Below are positions 7,424 to 16,434 of a DNA stretch of 64,000 bases, piece by piece. The DNA comes from Sphingobium chlorophenolicum. Its GTDB lineage: Bacteria > Pseudomonadota > Alphaproteobacteria > Sphingomonadales > Sphingomonadaceae. The notes under the pieces are model-generated. The model saw nothing but the letters and a program-made list of their open reading frames with translations, was not told the DNA's origin and made no database searches. Each line of letters opens with the position of its first letter. The first letter of the stretch is position 1. The stretch covers positions 62,001 to 126,000 of the forward strand of contig NZ_JFHR01000009.1 of assembly GCF_000722875.1 (NCBI RefSeq). The letters are read 5' to 3'. Made by a program: the position numbers and the translations under genes.

Positions 7424-9715
7424 TCAATCCTTACCGCGCGCCCGCAACATGCCGGGCGCGACGAAGCCGATAGGATCGACCTGCATCACGCTCTGCTTCA
7501 GCGTCGCCTGGATCTGCTCATATTCGCGCTCCATTTCCGGCGTGACGGAGGCGCGGGTGTCCTCCAGCGCGGCTTCGAAATGGGCCTGCGTCACCTTGTC
7601 CACCGACAGCGACTGGCGCAGGGCGATCAGACCGGCGCGCCGAACCAGATCCTCCAGATCGGCGCCGGTGAAACGCTCGGTGCGCTCCGCCAGCAGGTCC
7701 AGATCAACATCGTCGGCCAGCGGCATCTTGCCGGTATGGATGGACAATATGCGCCTGCGCCCGGCCTGATCGGGCACCGGGACATAGATCAGCTCATCGA
7801 ACCGCCCCGGCCGCAGCAGCGCCGGATCGATCAGCGTCGGCCGGTTGGTCGCGCCGATGACGACGACTGACTGCAATTCCTCCAGCCCGTCCATCTCGGC
7901 CAGGATGGTGTTCACCACCCGCTCCGTCACCTGCGGCTCGCCAAGGCCCCCGCCGCGCGCCGGAACCAGACTGTCCAGTTCGTCGATGAAGATGACCGTC
8001 GGCGCCACCTGCCTTGCGCGGGCGAAGAGGCGGGCGATCTGCTGTTCGCTTTCCCCATACCATTTGCTGAGCAGGTCGGATGATTTGGTAGCGATGAAAT
8101 TGGCCTGCGCCTCCCGCGCCACGGCCTTGGCCAGCAAGGTCTTGCCGGTGCCGGGCGGGCCGTAGAGCAGGAAGCCCTTGGCCGGGCGGATGCCGATGCG
8201 GCGGAAGGCGTCCGGGTCTTTGAGCGGCAGTTCCACCCCTTCCTTCAAACGCATCTGCGCGTCGTCCAGCCCGCCGATATCGGCCCAGCCGATGTTCGGC
8301 GCCTGCACCATCACCTCGCGCATGGCGGAGGGCTGGACGCGCTTGATCGCGGCCATGAAATCCTCCCGCGTGACGGACAGTTCCTCCAGCACGTCGGGCG
8401 GAATCGTCCCTTCCTCCAGATTGAGGCGCGGCATGAAGCGGCGCACCGCCTCTATCGCCGCCTCGCGGGTCAGCGCGGCAAGATCGGCACCGACGAAACC
8501 ATAGGTCATGCGGGCGAGTTCGCTCAGGTCCACCTTGTCGCCGGTGGGCATGCCGCGAGTGTGGATGCCCAATATCTCACGCCGCCCGCGCTCGTCGGGC
8601 ACGCCGACGATGATCTCCCGGTCGAACCGGCCGGGACGGCGCAGCGCCTCGTCAATCGCTTCCGGACGGTTGGTGGCCGCGATGACGACCAAATTGGTGC
8701 GCGGTTCCAGCCCGTCCATCAGCGTCAGCAACTGCGCGACCAGACGCTTTTCCGTCTCGCCGGTCACATTGCCGCGCTTGGGCGCGATGGAATCGATTTC
8801 GTCGATGAAGAGGATCGACGGGGCAGCCTTGGCGGCGGCTTCGAAAATCTCGCGCAGCTGCTTTTCCGACTCGCCATAGGCCGAACCCATGATCTCCGGC
8901 CCGTTGATCAGGAAGAATTCCGCTTCAGATTCATTGGCGACGGCGCGGGCCAGCCGGGTCTTGCCGGTGCCGGGCGAACCGTGGAGCAGCACGCCCTTGG
9001 GCGGATCGACGCCCAGCCGTTCGAACAGTTCAGGATAGCGCAGCGGCAGTTCCACCATCTCCCGCAATTGGTCGATGGCGTCGGCCATGCCGCCGACATC
9101 GTCATAGGTGACGTCGGCCCGGCGCGATTCACGCGGCTCCTCATATTCAGCGCGCAGTTCGACTTCGGTATCGGCGTCGATATGGACAACGCCCTTCGGC
9201 ACGGTCGACACTACCACCAGCCGGATTTCCTGCAACGCATAGGCGGGCGCGGCCAGCATCTGGCGCAATTGTGGCGGCATGTCGCCGGGGGGAACCTGCT
9301 GCTGCCCGGACGTGGCGACGATATCGCCGGATGCCAGCGGCCGCTGGAAGAAGACGCGCTTCAACGCTTCGGGATTGCCCTGCAGCCGCAGATTATTTTG
9401 TGCAGGCGCGAAGACGACGCGCTGAGCGGGGCGGGGATCGACCTTCCGAATCGCCACGAAGTCGCCCGATCCGACCCCGGCATTGGCGCGCTGAAGCCCG
9501 TCGAGGCGCAGGACGTCCAGCCCCTCATCCTCCTTATAGGGCCGCACCACGCGGGCGGGGGTGGAGCGCTTTCCAACGATCTCTATCACATCGCCTTCGA
9601 CCAGATGGAGTTCCGCCATCACCGCCAGCGGCAGCCGCGCAAGGCCGCGCCCCGCATCCTCCGGCCGGGCGTTGGCCACCTGTATCCTGCGTCCTGCGGT
9701 TTCTTCTTCGGCCAC
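7424..9715 (-). CDS. CDC48/VCP-family double AAA+ ATPase
   Basis: This 763-residue protein has the CDC48 layout: an N-terminal double-psi barrel-like region (about 1-190) and two AAA+ domains. Domain 1 has Walker A GSPGTGKT (246-253), Walker B ILFIDEID (301-308) and the arginine-finger region RRPGRFDR (359-366). Domain 2 has GPPGTGKT (519-526), VIFIDELD (574-581) and LRPGRFD (634-640). The pore-loop region of domain 2 (SKWYGESE) is conserved. The family segregates or unfolds proteins using ATP and is mostly known from archaea and eukaryotes; bacterial homologues exist in several alphaproteobacteria, where the substrates are not known to me. The start is GTG. Domain 1 has Ser where Pro is usual in Walker A. 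Confidence 0.93.
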   Translation of the reverse strand: MAEEETAGRRIQVANARPEDAGRGLARLPLAVMAELHLVEGDVIEIVGKRSTPARVVRPYKEDEGLDVLRLDGLQRANAGVGSGDFVAIRKVDPRPAQRVVFAPAQNNLRLQGNPEALKRVFFQRPLASGDIVATSGQQQVPPGDMPPQLRQMLAAPAYALQEIRLVVVSTVPKGVVHIDADTEVELRAEYEEPRESRRADVTYDDVGGMADAIDQLREMVELPLRYPELFERLGVDPPKGVLLHGSPGTGKTRLARAVANESEAEFFLINGPEIMGSAYGESEKQLREIFEAAAKAAPSILFIDEIDSIAPKRGNVTGETEKRLVAQLLTLMDGLEPRTNLVVIAATNRPEAIDEALRRPGRFDREIIVGVPDERGRREILGIHTRGMPTGDKVDLSELARMTYGFVGADLAALTREAAIEAVRRFMPRLNLEEGTIPPDVLEELSVTREDFMAAIKRVQPSAMREVMVQAPNIGWADIGGLDDAQMRLKEGVELPLKDPDAFRRIGIRPAKGFLLYGPPGTGKTLLAKAVAREAQANFIATKSSDLLSKWYGESEQQIARLFARARQVAPTVIFIDELDSLVPARGGGLGEPQVTERVVNTILAEMDGLEELQSVVVIGATNRPTLIDPALLRPGRFDELIYVPVPDQAGRRRILSIHTGKMPLADDVDLDLLAERTERFTGADLEDLVRRAGLIALRQSLSVDKVTQAHFEAALEDTRASVTPEMEREYEQIQATLKQSVMQVDPIGFVAPGMLRARGKD

Positions 9716-10052
9716 TTCGCCTTCCCCGTTCTTGTCGCTGCGTAACGAGATAGGGAACGTCCGGGCCGAACGAAAGGGGCCAAAGGGAAGCCCGGACCGA
9801 ATAAAAAAAGGGCCGACCCGAAGGCCAGCCCGAAAGTTTTAGGAGAGGATGCCTGAAAGGCCTTTCCTATGTGCAGTGCGGCATGTATTTTCGCAAGTGC
9901 GAAAAGAATCGAGGAGTTGCAATTTTTGCATCTTGCCAACCGCCCCTTTTTACTGCTCAGTGGAACAAGGATGCTTGAAAGCGGGGTTGCGCGGCGTTTT
10001 GAGAAGAAGCAATGACGCGTCGCGGCGGTCCGGCCAGATGAATTGACGATTT
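9716..10052. other. Intergenic region between CDC48-like gene and LysR gene
   Basis: No protein gene can be supported here. It should hold the promoters of the two divergent neighbours. It contains a strong minus-strand terminator hairpin near 9.8 kb. It also has several TGC/GCA-rich short palindromes around 9875-9935 (for example CGCAAGTGCG and TTGCAATTTTTGCA). On the minus strand the stretch before the terminator has no long open frame, so a short RNA or a leader is possible. Confidence 0.6.
9801..9831 (-). terminator. Intrinsic terminator with UUCG loop
   Basis: On the minus strand GGGCTGGCC-TTCG-GGTCGGCCC forms a nine-pair stem (with two G-U pairs) capped by a UUCG tetraloop, followed by seven T residues and then ATT. 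This is a textbook Rho-independent terminator. It lies 86 bases upstream of the CDC48-like start codon, so it either ends a separate short transcript or acts as an attenuator. Confidence 0.8.
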
Positions 10053-10934
10053 ATGCGTAGATTGCCGCCCCTTACGGCCCTGGAGGCCTTTGTGCAGGTT
10101 GCGCGCCTTGGATCGGTCAAGGCGGCTGCGGAGGAACTTGCGCTCTCGACTCCGGCGCTCAGCCGCCGGGTGCAGGCGCTGGAGCGGTTCATCGGCCGCC
10201 CCCTGTTCGACCGCAAGCATCAGGCGTTGGAGATCAACGCCGACGGGCAGCGATTGCTGGACGACATCGCCCCGGCGCTGGATTCGCTGAGCCAGGCGCT
10301 GGAGAATATCCAGAGCGGCGGCAACCAGTTGCGCCTGCGGCTGGCGGTCATGCCGCTGTTCGCGACGCAGCGGCTGTTCCCCCATCTGGGGGCGCTGCGC
10401 CAGCGGCATCCGCAGCTTCATATCGATATCGAAACAACCCCTTATGCCGTGGCGCGGCTGGGCGAAGGTCTAGACGCCGCCATCGTGCTGGCGAAGGATA
10501 TCGACCCGGCGCTCTACGCCCATGAACTGGACCGCGACGAGGTCTATCTGATCGGACGCAAGGCGTTGCTGGAGGCGCCAAACGCGCTGACGTCGCCGCA
10601 GGAACTGGCCAATCACACCATATTGCTCCATCGCGACATGGCGCTGGCCTTCGAAGCGTGGAAGGAAGCGGCGGGCCTGCCCGACCTGCAACCGCTGGCG
10701 ATCGACAATTATGATTCGGGCCAATTGATGCTGGAGGCGGCGGCCCAGGGGCTGGGCGTCGCCATATTGCATGCCAGCCATTATAATGAGGCACAGGATT
10801 CCCGCCTGGTCCGGCTGTTTCCGGAAAGCCGCGTCGAAAGCCCCTATCGCTATTATTTCGTTTGCCGCCCCCGCGCATTGCAGACCCGCGCCGTGCGCAT
10901 CTTCCGCGACTGGCTGATCGGCGCGGATATATAA
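10053..10934 (+). CDS. LysR-family transcriptional regulator (GcvA-like)
   Basis: The 293-residue protein begins with RRLPPLTALEAFVQVARLGS, the winged helix-turn-helix start seen in GcvA/AmpR-type LysR proteins, with the recognition helix around LSTPALSRRVQALE. The rest is the periplasmic-binding-protein-like effector domain (LRLAVMPLFATQ onward). Such proteins are tetrameric activators or repressors that usually act on a divergent or nearby gene. The divergent side here has the terminator-bearing intergenic region and the CDC48-like gene; the target and effector are unknown. Confidence 0.93.
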   Translation: MRRLPPLTALEAFVQVARLGSVKAAAEELALSTPALSRRVQALERFIGRPLFDRKHQALEINADGQRLLDDIAPALDSLSQALENIQSGGNQLRLRLAVMPLFATQRLFPHLGALRQRHPQLHIDIETTPYAVARLGEGLDAAIVLAKDIDPALYAHELDRDEVYLIGRKALLEAPNALTSPQELANHTILLHRDMALAFEAWKEAAGLPDLQPLAIDNYDSGQLMLEAAAQGLGVAILHASHYNEAQDSRLVRLFPESRVESPYRYYFVCRPRALQTRAVRIFRDWLIGADI

Positions 10935-11011
10935 TAGTGTCCGATCAACGCCTTGGCGCTTTTCGTTCGGCCCTTTCTTAACCTTGTTTCGCAGCCGTCG
11001 TTATAGCGGAC

Positions 11012-12175
11012 ATGACTGGGGCAACATCTTCCGCAAACGCGCAACATGGTCTGACCGACCGCCTGGCCCGCTGGGCCCGCGGCTTTTCGGGCAAGGCCGA
11101 TCATGAGGACATGGACGAACCGGAGCAGCAGCAGCGCGCCCGCGCGGGCAGCGCGGCCAACCGGGAAATCGTCCGGCGGCGCAAGCTGTACGAGGATATC
11201 GGCGATTTCCTCTTCGCCCATGATCTGGACCTGACGCCGCTCAATTTCGGCGTGGCCCATGATTATCTGACCGGATCGCATATCGGCGTGGAAAAGGCCG
11301 TGAAGGCGGTGCTGGCGGAACGTGGCAAGATCACCAACGGCTGGATCGAAAATGTCGCCGCCGACCAGCGCAATGATGAGGTCACGCCCGAAGCGCTCGC
11401 CTCCATGCTCGACAAGGTCGAGGAGAATCTGTCGCAATTCACCGGCCTGATGACGGAATCGCGCAATTCGGCCAAGGATTATGGCGCGGCGTTGCAGGAA
11501 GAGGTGAAGGGGCTGGCCGCCAGCGCGGAAAATCAGCCGGTACTGGCGCGCCTGGTCTCGCTGACCCGATCGATGGTGGAAAAGACCCGCCAGGTCGAAG
11601 GCCAGCTACGCGACAATCAGAAGCAGACGCAATTGCTGAAATCCAACCTGGAAAGCGCGCGCCGCGCCGCCGAGCACGACCATCTGACCGGCCTGCCCAA
11701 TCGCCGCGCCTTCGAAGGCACACTGCGCGAGGAACTGGAAATGGCGCATAAGGAAGGGCAGTCGCTGGCCGTAGCCTTTTGCGACATCGATCATTTCAAG
11801 GTGATCAACGATACCCACGGCCATGATACCGGCGACCGGGTGCTGAAATTCGTCGCCGGGCTGCTGGCCAAGGCGAGCAACGACCAATGCCATGTCGCCC
11901 GCCACGGCGGCGAGGAATTCGTCATGCTGTTCCGCGGCAAGACGGCGGCGGAGGCCTGCGAGGCGGTCGACAGCGTGCGGCAGGACCTGTCCACCCGCAG
12001 CCTGGTCAACCGGTCCAACGGGGAACGGATGGAGCGGGTGAGCTTTTCCGCCGGGGTCGCCAATGTGCTGGCCTATGAAGACCCCCGCGCCGCGTTGAAG
12101 GCGGCGGACCGGGCGCTCTATCTGGCCAAGGAACATGGCCGCAACCGGGTCTATCTGGCGGCCGAACTGGATTGA
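11012..12175 (+). CDS. Diguanylate cyclase (GGDEF domain protein)
   Basis: This 387-residue protein has an N-terminal region of unknown type (about 50-170), a likely coiled coil (about 185-222), and a C-terminal GGDEF domain beginning DHLTGLPNRRAFEG. The active-site motif is GGEEF at 299-303, and the metal-binding FCDIDHFKVIND segment at 256-267 is intact, so synthesis of cyclic di-GMP from two GTP is expected. The usual RxxD product-inhibition site before the GGEEF is replaced by ASND, so feedback inhibition through that site is probably lost. No signal peptide or transmembrane helix is seen, which points to the cytoplasm. Confidence 0.92.
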   Translation: MTGATSSANAQHGLTDRLARWARGFSGKADHEDMDEPEQQQRARAGSAANREIVRRRKLYEDIGDFLFAHDLDLTPLNFGVAHDYLTGSHIGVEKAVKAVLAERGKITNGWIENVAADQRNDEVTPEALASMLDKVEENLSQFTGLMTESRNSAKDYGAALQEEVKGLAASAENQPVLARLVSLTRSMVEKTRQVEGQLRDNQKQTQLLKSNLESARRAAEHDHLTGLPNRRAFEGTLREELEMAHKEGQSLAVAFCDIDHFKVINDTHGHDTGDRVLKFVAGLLAKASNDQCHVARHGGEEFVMLFRGKTAAEACEAVDSVRQDLSTRSLVNRSNGERMERVSFSAGVANVLAYEDPRAALKAADRALYLAKEHGRNRVYLAAELD

Positions 12176-12185
12176 ACCCTCACCT

Positions 12186-12209
12186 CCCCCTCCCGCTTGC
12201 GGGAGGGGG
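12186..12209. repeat. Short GC palindrome, family A copy 1
   Basis: CCCCCTCCCGC-TT-GCGGGAGGGGG, a perfect 11-base inverted repeat. Related copies lie near 15.0, 32.6 and 36.0 kb. It sits between the convergent cyclase and glutathione transferase genes and is likely to fold as a stable hairpin in either transcript. Confidence 0.9.
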
Positions 12210-12218
12210 ATTATCGTT

Positions 12219-12890
12219 TCAAAAATCCGGCTTTTCATAATGGGGCGGCGGGGTGATCACCTCCATCCGCTCCGACAGCAGGGGCCGGAAGGACGGGCGC
12301 GACTTGAAGCCCGCATACCAGCGCTTCACCGTCTCATGCCCGGCCCAGTCGATGCCGCCCAGATAGTCGGCCACCGACAGATGCGCCGCCGCCGCTATGT
12401 CGGCCAGACTAAGCGTCGGCCCCGCCATCCAGCTACGATGATCCAGCAGATAGTCCATATAATCCATATGGACGTTGGCCCGCTTCATCGCTTCCCGCAG
12501 CACGCGGGCATCCGGCGGCGCGCGCTCTATCAGGCGCTTCTTCATCCGCTCGTGCAGCAACGGGCCGACGACGTCGCCATAAAAATTCTGGTCGAAAAAG
12601 GCGGTCAGCCGCCGCACCTCCGCCCGACCCGCCGCCGTGCCGGAGATCAGCGGGAATTTCTCCACCGTCTCCTCGAAATATTCGCAGATCGCCTGACTGT
12701 CGATCAGGGTGTTGCCCTTTTCCTCATCCACCATCACCGGCGTCGTGCCGGCGGGGTTGAGGTCCAGAAATTCGTCCCGCGCCTCCCACGGCGATTCGCG
12801 CACCAGATCATAGCCCACGCCCTTTTCACCGAGCAGCAGACGAACCTTGCGCGAAAAGGGACAGAGCGGAAATTGGAAAAGTTGCCACAT
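12219..12890 (-). CDS. Glutathione S-transferase family protein
   Basis: The 223-residue protein has an N-terminal thioredoxin-like domain starting MWQLFQFPLCPFSRKVRL, with a CPFS active-site-like motif near residue 10, the cis-Pro region NPAGTTPVMVDE and IDSQAICEYFEE (glutathione gamma-glutamyl binding). An all-helical C-terminal domain contains GPTLSLADIAAAAHL. Such enzymes conjugate glutathione or act as reductases; the substrate is not predictable. It is a single gene convergent with the diguanylate cyclase. Confidence 0.92.
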   Translation of the reverse strand: MWQLFQFPLCPFSRKVRLLLGEKGVGYDLVRESPWEARDEFLDLNPAGTTPVMVDEEKGNTLIDSQAICEYFEETVEKFPLISGTAAGRAEVRRLTAFFDQNFYGDVVGPLLHERMKKRLIERAPPDARVLREAMKRANVHMDYMDYLLDHRSWMAGPTLSLADIAAAAHLSVADYLGGIDWAGHETVKRWYAGFKSRPSFRPLLSERMEVITPPPHYEKPDF

Positions 12891-13072
12891 ATTCCTTCCC
12901 TGTTAGGGCCAGCATGGCCATGCGAAAAGCGGCAAATGGCATGATCCCGCTTAATTCCGGGCCGATGATGGCGGAAACCCGGACGGAGCAGGAACGATCC
13001 CATCTTCCGGTCGCCGCTCCTTGGTTCTAGGAAGACTGGCAGGCGAGGATTTCGCACAGGAAAGGATGCCGC

Positions 13073-15016
13073 ATGTCTGACGATTTTTTCCCGGTTCCTG
13101 GGGAATGGGCGGCATCCGCCCTGTTCGACCGGGATGGGCGCGCGGCAGATTATGAGCGATCGATCCGGAACGCCGACGCCTATTGGCTGGAACAGGCGAA
13201 GCGGCTCGACTGGGTGAATTTTCCGAGCCGAACCAATGAAAGCAGCTTCCACGAAGCCGATTTCGGGGTGAAATGGTTCGCCGACGGCGTGCTGAACGTC
13301 AGCGCCAACTGCATCGACCGACATCTGGCGACAAGGGGCGACCAGACGGCGATCCTCTGGGAACCCGACGCGCCGGAGGAAGAACCGCGCCGCTACAGCT
13401 ATGCAGAGGTGCATGAGCAGGTCTGCCGCTTCGCCAATGTGCTGAAGGGCGCGGGCGCGAAGAAGGGCGACCGCATCACTGTCTACATGCCGATGATTCC
13501 GGAGGCCGCCTTTGCCCTGCTCGCCTGCGCGCGGATCGGGGCGATCCACAGCGTCGTGTTCGGCGGCTTTTCGCCCGAAGCGCTGGCGGGGCGGATCGTC
13601 GACTGCGATTCGACGCTGGTGATCACCGCCGATGAGGGCCGCCGCGCCGGCAAGAAGGTGCCGCTGAAGGCCAATGTCGACGCGGCGCTGAAGGAATGTC
13701 CCAGCGTCCGCAAGGTCGTCGTCGTCCAGGCGACCGGCGGCGCCATCGCGATGGAGGAAGGCCGCGACCTGTGGCTGCATGAGGAAGCGGCCGGGGTTTC
13801 AGCCGACTGTCCGCCCGAACCGATGAACGCGGAAGACCCGCTGTTCATCCTCTACACGTCCGGTTCGACCGGCAAGCCCAAGGGCGTGCTGCACACGACC
13901 GGCGGCTATCTGCTCTGGGCCAGCCTGACGCATGAGCTTTGCTTCGATTACCGGCCGGGCGACATCTACTGGTGCGCGGCGGATATCGGCTGGGTCACGG
14001 GGCATAGCTATATCGTCTACGGGCCGCTGGCGAACGGCGCGACCACATTGATGTATGAGGGCGTGCCCAACTATCCGACGCCCAGCCGCATCTGGGAAGT
14101 GGTGGACCGGCATCAGGTGCAGACCATCTTCACCGCCCCCACCGCATTGCGTGCACTGATGAAGGAAGGGGACGATTTCGTGACCCGCACCAGCCGCAAA
14201 TCGCTGCGCCTGCTGGGCACGGTGGGCGAGCCGATCAATCCGGAGGCATGGCGCTGGTATCATCATGTCGTCGGCGAGGATCGCTGCCCGATCATCGACA
14301 CCTGGTGGCAGACGGAAACGGGCGCGGCGATGATCGCGCCCATGCCGGGCGCGACCGACCTCAAGCCCGGCTCCGCCACCCTGCCGATGCCCGGCGTGGT
14401 GCCGCAGATCGTGGATGCGGAGGGCAAGGTGCTGGACGGCGCGGCGGAGGGCAATCTGGTCATCGCGCAAAGCTGGCCGGGGCAGATGCGCACCGTCTGG
14501 GGCGATCATGAGCGTTTCTTCCAGACCTATTTCACCACCTTCCCCGGCAAATACACCACCGGTGACGGGGCGCGGCGGGATGCGGACGGCTATTATTGGA
14601 TCACGGGCCGCGTCGACGACGTCATCAACGTGTCCGGCCACCGCATGGGCACAGCGGAGGTCGAAAGCGCGCTGGTGCTGCATGAGGCGGTGGCGGAGGC
14701 GGCGGTGGTCGGCTTCCCGCACGACATCAAGGGGCAGGGCATCTACGCCTATGTGACTCTGAACAGCGGCGAGGAACCGAGCGAAGACTTGCGCAAGGCG
14801 CTGGTCGCCTGGGTGCGCGGCGAAATCGGGCCGATCGCGACGCCCGATGTCATCCAGTTCGCGCCCGGCCTGCCCAAGACCCGCTCCGGCAAGATCATGC
14901 GCCGCATCCTGCGCAAAATCGCGGAGGGCGAGGTGTCGGCCCAGGCGCTGGGCGATACCAGCACCCTTGCCGATCCGTCGGTGGTGGATAATCTGGTCGC
15001 CAATCGTCAGGGGTGA
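13073..15016 (+). CDS. acsA: Acetyl-CoA synthetase
   Basis: The 647-residue enzyme activates acetate to acetyl-CoA through acetyl-AMP. The adenylate-forming signature [11 protein letters not shown] starts at Tyr261, the acyl pocket and hinge region DTWWQTETG and [17 protein letters not shown] are present, and the C-terminal [11 protein letters not shown] carries Lys607, the conserved residue that in this family is controlled by reversible acetylation. The length matches AcsA exactly. The 180 bases upstream have no gene and should contain the promoter. Confidence 0.97.
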   Translation: MSDDFFPVPGEWAASALFDRDGRAADYERSIRNADAYWLEQAKRLDWVNFPSRTNESSFHEADFGVKWFADGVLNVSANCIDRHLATRGDQTAILWEPDAPEEEPRRYSYAEVHEQVCRFANVLKGAGAKKGDRITVYMPMIPEAAFALLACARIGAIHSVVFGGFSPEALAGRIVDCDSTLVITADEGRRAGKKVPLKANVDAALKECPSVRKVVVVQATGGAIAMEEGRDLWLHEEAAGVSADCPPEPMNAEDPLFILYTSGSTGKPKGVLHTTGGYLLWASLTHELCFDYRPGDIYWCAADIGWVTGHSYIVYGPLANGATTLMYEGVPNYPTPSRIWEVVDRHQVQTIFTAPTALRALMKEGDDFVTRTSRKSLRLLGTVGEPINPEAWRWYHHVVGEDRCPIIDTWWQTETGAAMIAPMPGATDLKPGSATLPMPGVVPQIVDAEGKVLDGAAEGNLVIAQSWPGQMRTVWGDHERFFQTYFTTFPGKYTTGDGARRDADGYYWITGRVDDVINVSGHRMGTAEVESALVLHEAVAEAAVVGFPHDIKGQGIYAYVTLNSGEEPSEDLRKALVAWVRGEIGPIATPDVIQFAPGLPKTRSGKIMRRILRKIAEGEVSAQALGDTSTLADPSVVDNLVANRQG

Positions 15017-15025
15017 GGGCATTTC

Positions 15026-15047
15026 CCCCTCCCGCCTGCGGGAGGGG
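15026..15047. repeat. Short GC palindrome, family A copy 2
   Basis: CCCCTCCCGC-CT-GCGGGAGGGG, directly after the acsA stop and before the convergent end of the UbiH-like gene. Same unit as near 12.2 kb. Confidence 0.9.
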
Positions 15048-15063
15048 AATGGCTTGGATCGGC

Positions 15064-16272
15064 CTAAACCATTTCACCCATCAGCAAGCGCGGCAGCGCG
15101 CCGGATTGTCCCCGCGCCTCCGCCATGAAGCGGTTCTTGAGCAGCGACGTGCGCTGCACCGCCGCCAGCCCGGCGCGTCGGACCAGCGAAGGAATGCGTC
15201 CCGGCACGTCGAACAGCCGGACCAGCCCGTCCATCGCCACGCTGGTCATCATCGCGTCCAGCCCGCGCCAGCGCTGATAGCGCGCCAGCAACTGCGCATC
15301 GCCCGGATCGAGACCGAGCCGCATGCCCTCCACCAGCACCTCCACCAGCGCGGCGACATCGCGGAAACCAAGGTTGAGGCCCTGCCCGGCAATCGGATGG
15401 ATCGCATGGGCGCTGTCCCCGACCAGCGCGAGCCGCGTGTCGGTGATCCGCGCCGCATGGTGGAAACCGAGCGGATAGCTGGAGCGCGGCCCGGCCAGCG
15501 CGATCTCGCCCAGGAAGCCGCCCATGCGCTTCTGCGCCTCCGCCAGCCAGGCGCGTTCGGACAGTTTGAGCATCGCCGGGGCCTGCTCCGTCGGCACGGT
15601 CCAGACGATGGCCGAACGGGTGCCCGGCAGCATCGGCAGCAGCGCGAAGGGGCCGCCGGGGTAGAATATCTCATAGGCCGTATTGGCGTGCGGCACTTCA
15701 TGGTCGATGGCCGTCACCATCGCGACATGCTTGTAGTTCCAGCGCGTGGTGCGGATGCCCGCCGCTTCGCGGGTCGGGCTGTTGCGGCCCTCCGCCGCGA
15801 TCAGCAGCGCGCCGTGGATCGTCTCCCCGCTGGCCAGGGTCAGCGTCACGCCGCCGGCGTGGCGGTCCACATGCAGCGCCCGGTCAGGCTGGAAACGGGT
15901 GAGATTCTCCGCCTTTTCCGCCGTCTGCGCCAAAGCGACGCGCAGGTCGCGATTGGGGAACATGATCCCCATCACACCGTCGTCCGCGTCCGGCGCGAAG
16001 TCGAGCGCGCCCGGTTCCAGCCCGTCGCTGACCCAGATGCGGTCGATGGGGCAACCCTTGCCGTCCAGATGGTCGGCCACGCCTATCGCCGACAGCATGG
16101 CGTGGCTGGTCGAACTGATGGCCGAAACCCGCCCGTCGAAACCGGCGGCAGTAGTCTCCACCGGATTGGCAGGATCGATCACGGCGCAGCGCACGCCATG
16201 GCCGGAAAGCGCGATGCCAAGGGTCAGACCGACCAGGCCAGCACCCAAAATGACGACGTCGAAGCGTTGCAT
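15064..16272 (-). CDS. UbiH/UbiF/COQ6-type FAD-dependent hydroxylase
   Basis: A 402-residue flavoprotein monooxygenase. The FAD-binding GxGxxG motif is at the start (VVILGAGLVGLTLG), and the second FAD motif is RLALVGDSAHAIHPIAGQGLNLGFRD around residues 275-300. This latter pattern is characteristic of the ubiquinone-biosynthesis hydroxylases (UbiH, UbiF, UbiI, VisC). The ring position hydroxylated cannot be assigned from sequence alone. It stands as a single minus-strand gene between acsA and ilvE. Confidence 0.92.
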   Translation of the reverse strand: MQRFDVVILGAGLVGLTLGIALSGHGVRCAVIDPANPVETTAAGFDGRVSAISSTSHAMLSAIGVADHLDGKGCPIDRIWVSDGLEPGALDFAPDADDGVMGIMFPNRDLRVALAQTAEKAENLTRFQPDRALHVDRHAGGVTLTLASGETIHGALLIAAEGRNSPTREAAGIRTTRWNYKHVAMVTAIDHEVPHANTAYEIFYPGGPFALLPMLPGTRSAIVWTVPTEQAPAMLKLSERAWLAEAQKRMGGFLGEIALAGPRSSYPLGFHHAARITDTRLALVGDSAHAIHPIAGQGLNLGFRDVAALVEVLVEGMRLGLDPGDAQLLARYQRWRGLDAMMTSVAMDGLVRLFDVPGRIPSLVRRAGLAAVQRTSLLKNRFMAEARGQSGALPRLLMGEMV

Positions 16273-16320
16273 GGCGGCGGTTCTAGGCGCTCACGAGGAG
16301 ATTGGGAAGGGTATCCCATC

Positions 16321-16418
16321 CCCGTTCGCCCTGAGCTTGTCGAAGGGCTTTACTTCTTTTCTCAGCGCAACGCTTGAAAAGAAAAGTAATGGGTTTCGAC
16401 AAGCTCAACCCGAACGGG
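16321..16418. repeat. Intergenic palindromic repeat, family B copy 2
   Basis: Arms CCCGTTCGCCCTGAGCTTGT and ACAAGCTCAACCCGAACGGG enclose a central TACTTCTTTTCTC...GAAAAGAAAAGTA stem. It matches the unit after kdsA. It lies between ilvE (stop side) and the UbiH-like gene start. Confidence 0.9.
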
Positions 16419-16434
16419 GGAGAGGGCGCGATTA

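Noticed and set aside
9849-10046. 65-codon plus-strand frame before the LysR gene
   Set aside because: No ribosome-site or codon support, and it crosses TGC/GCA palindromes that look regulatory.
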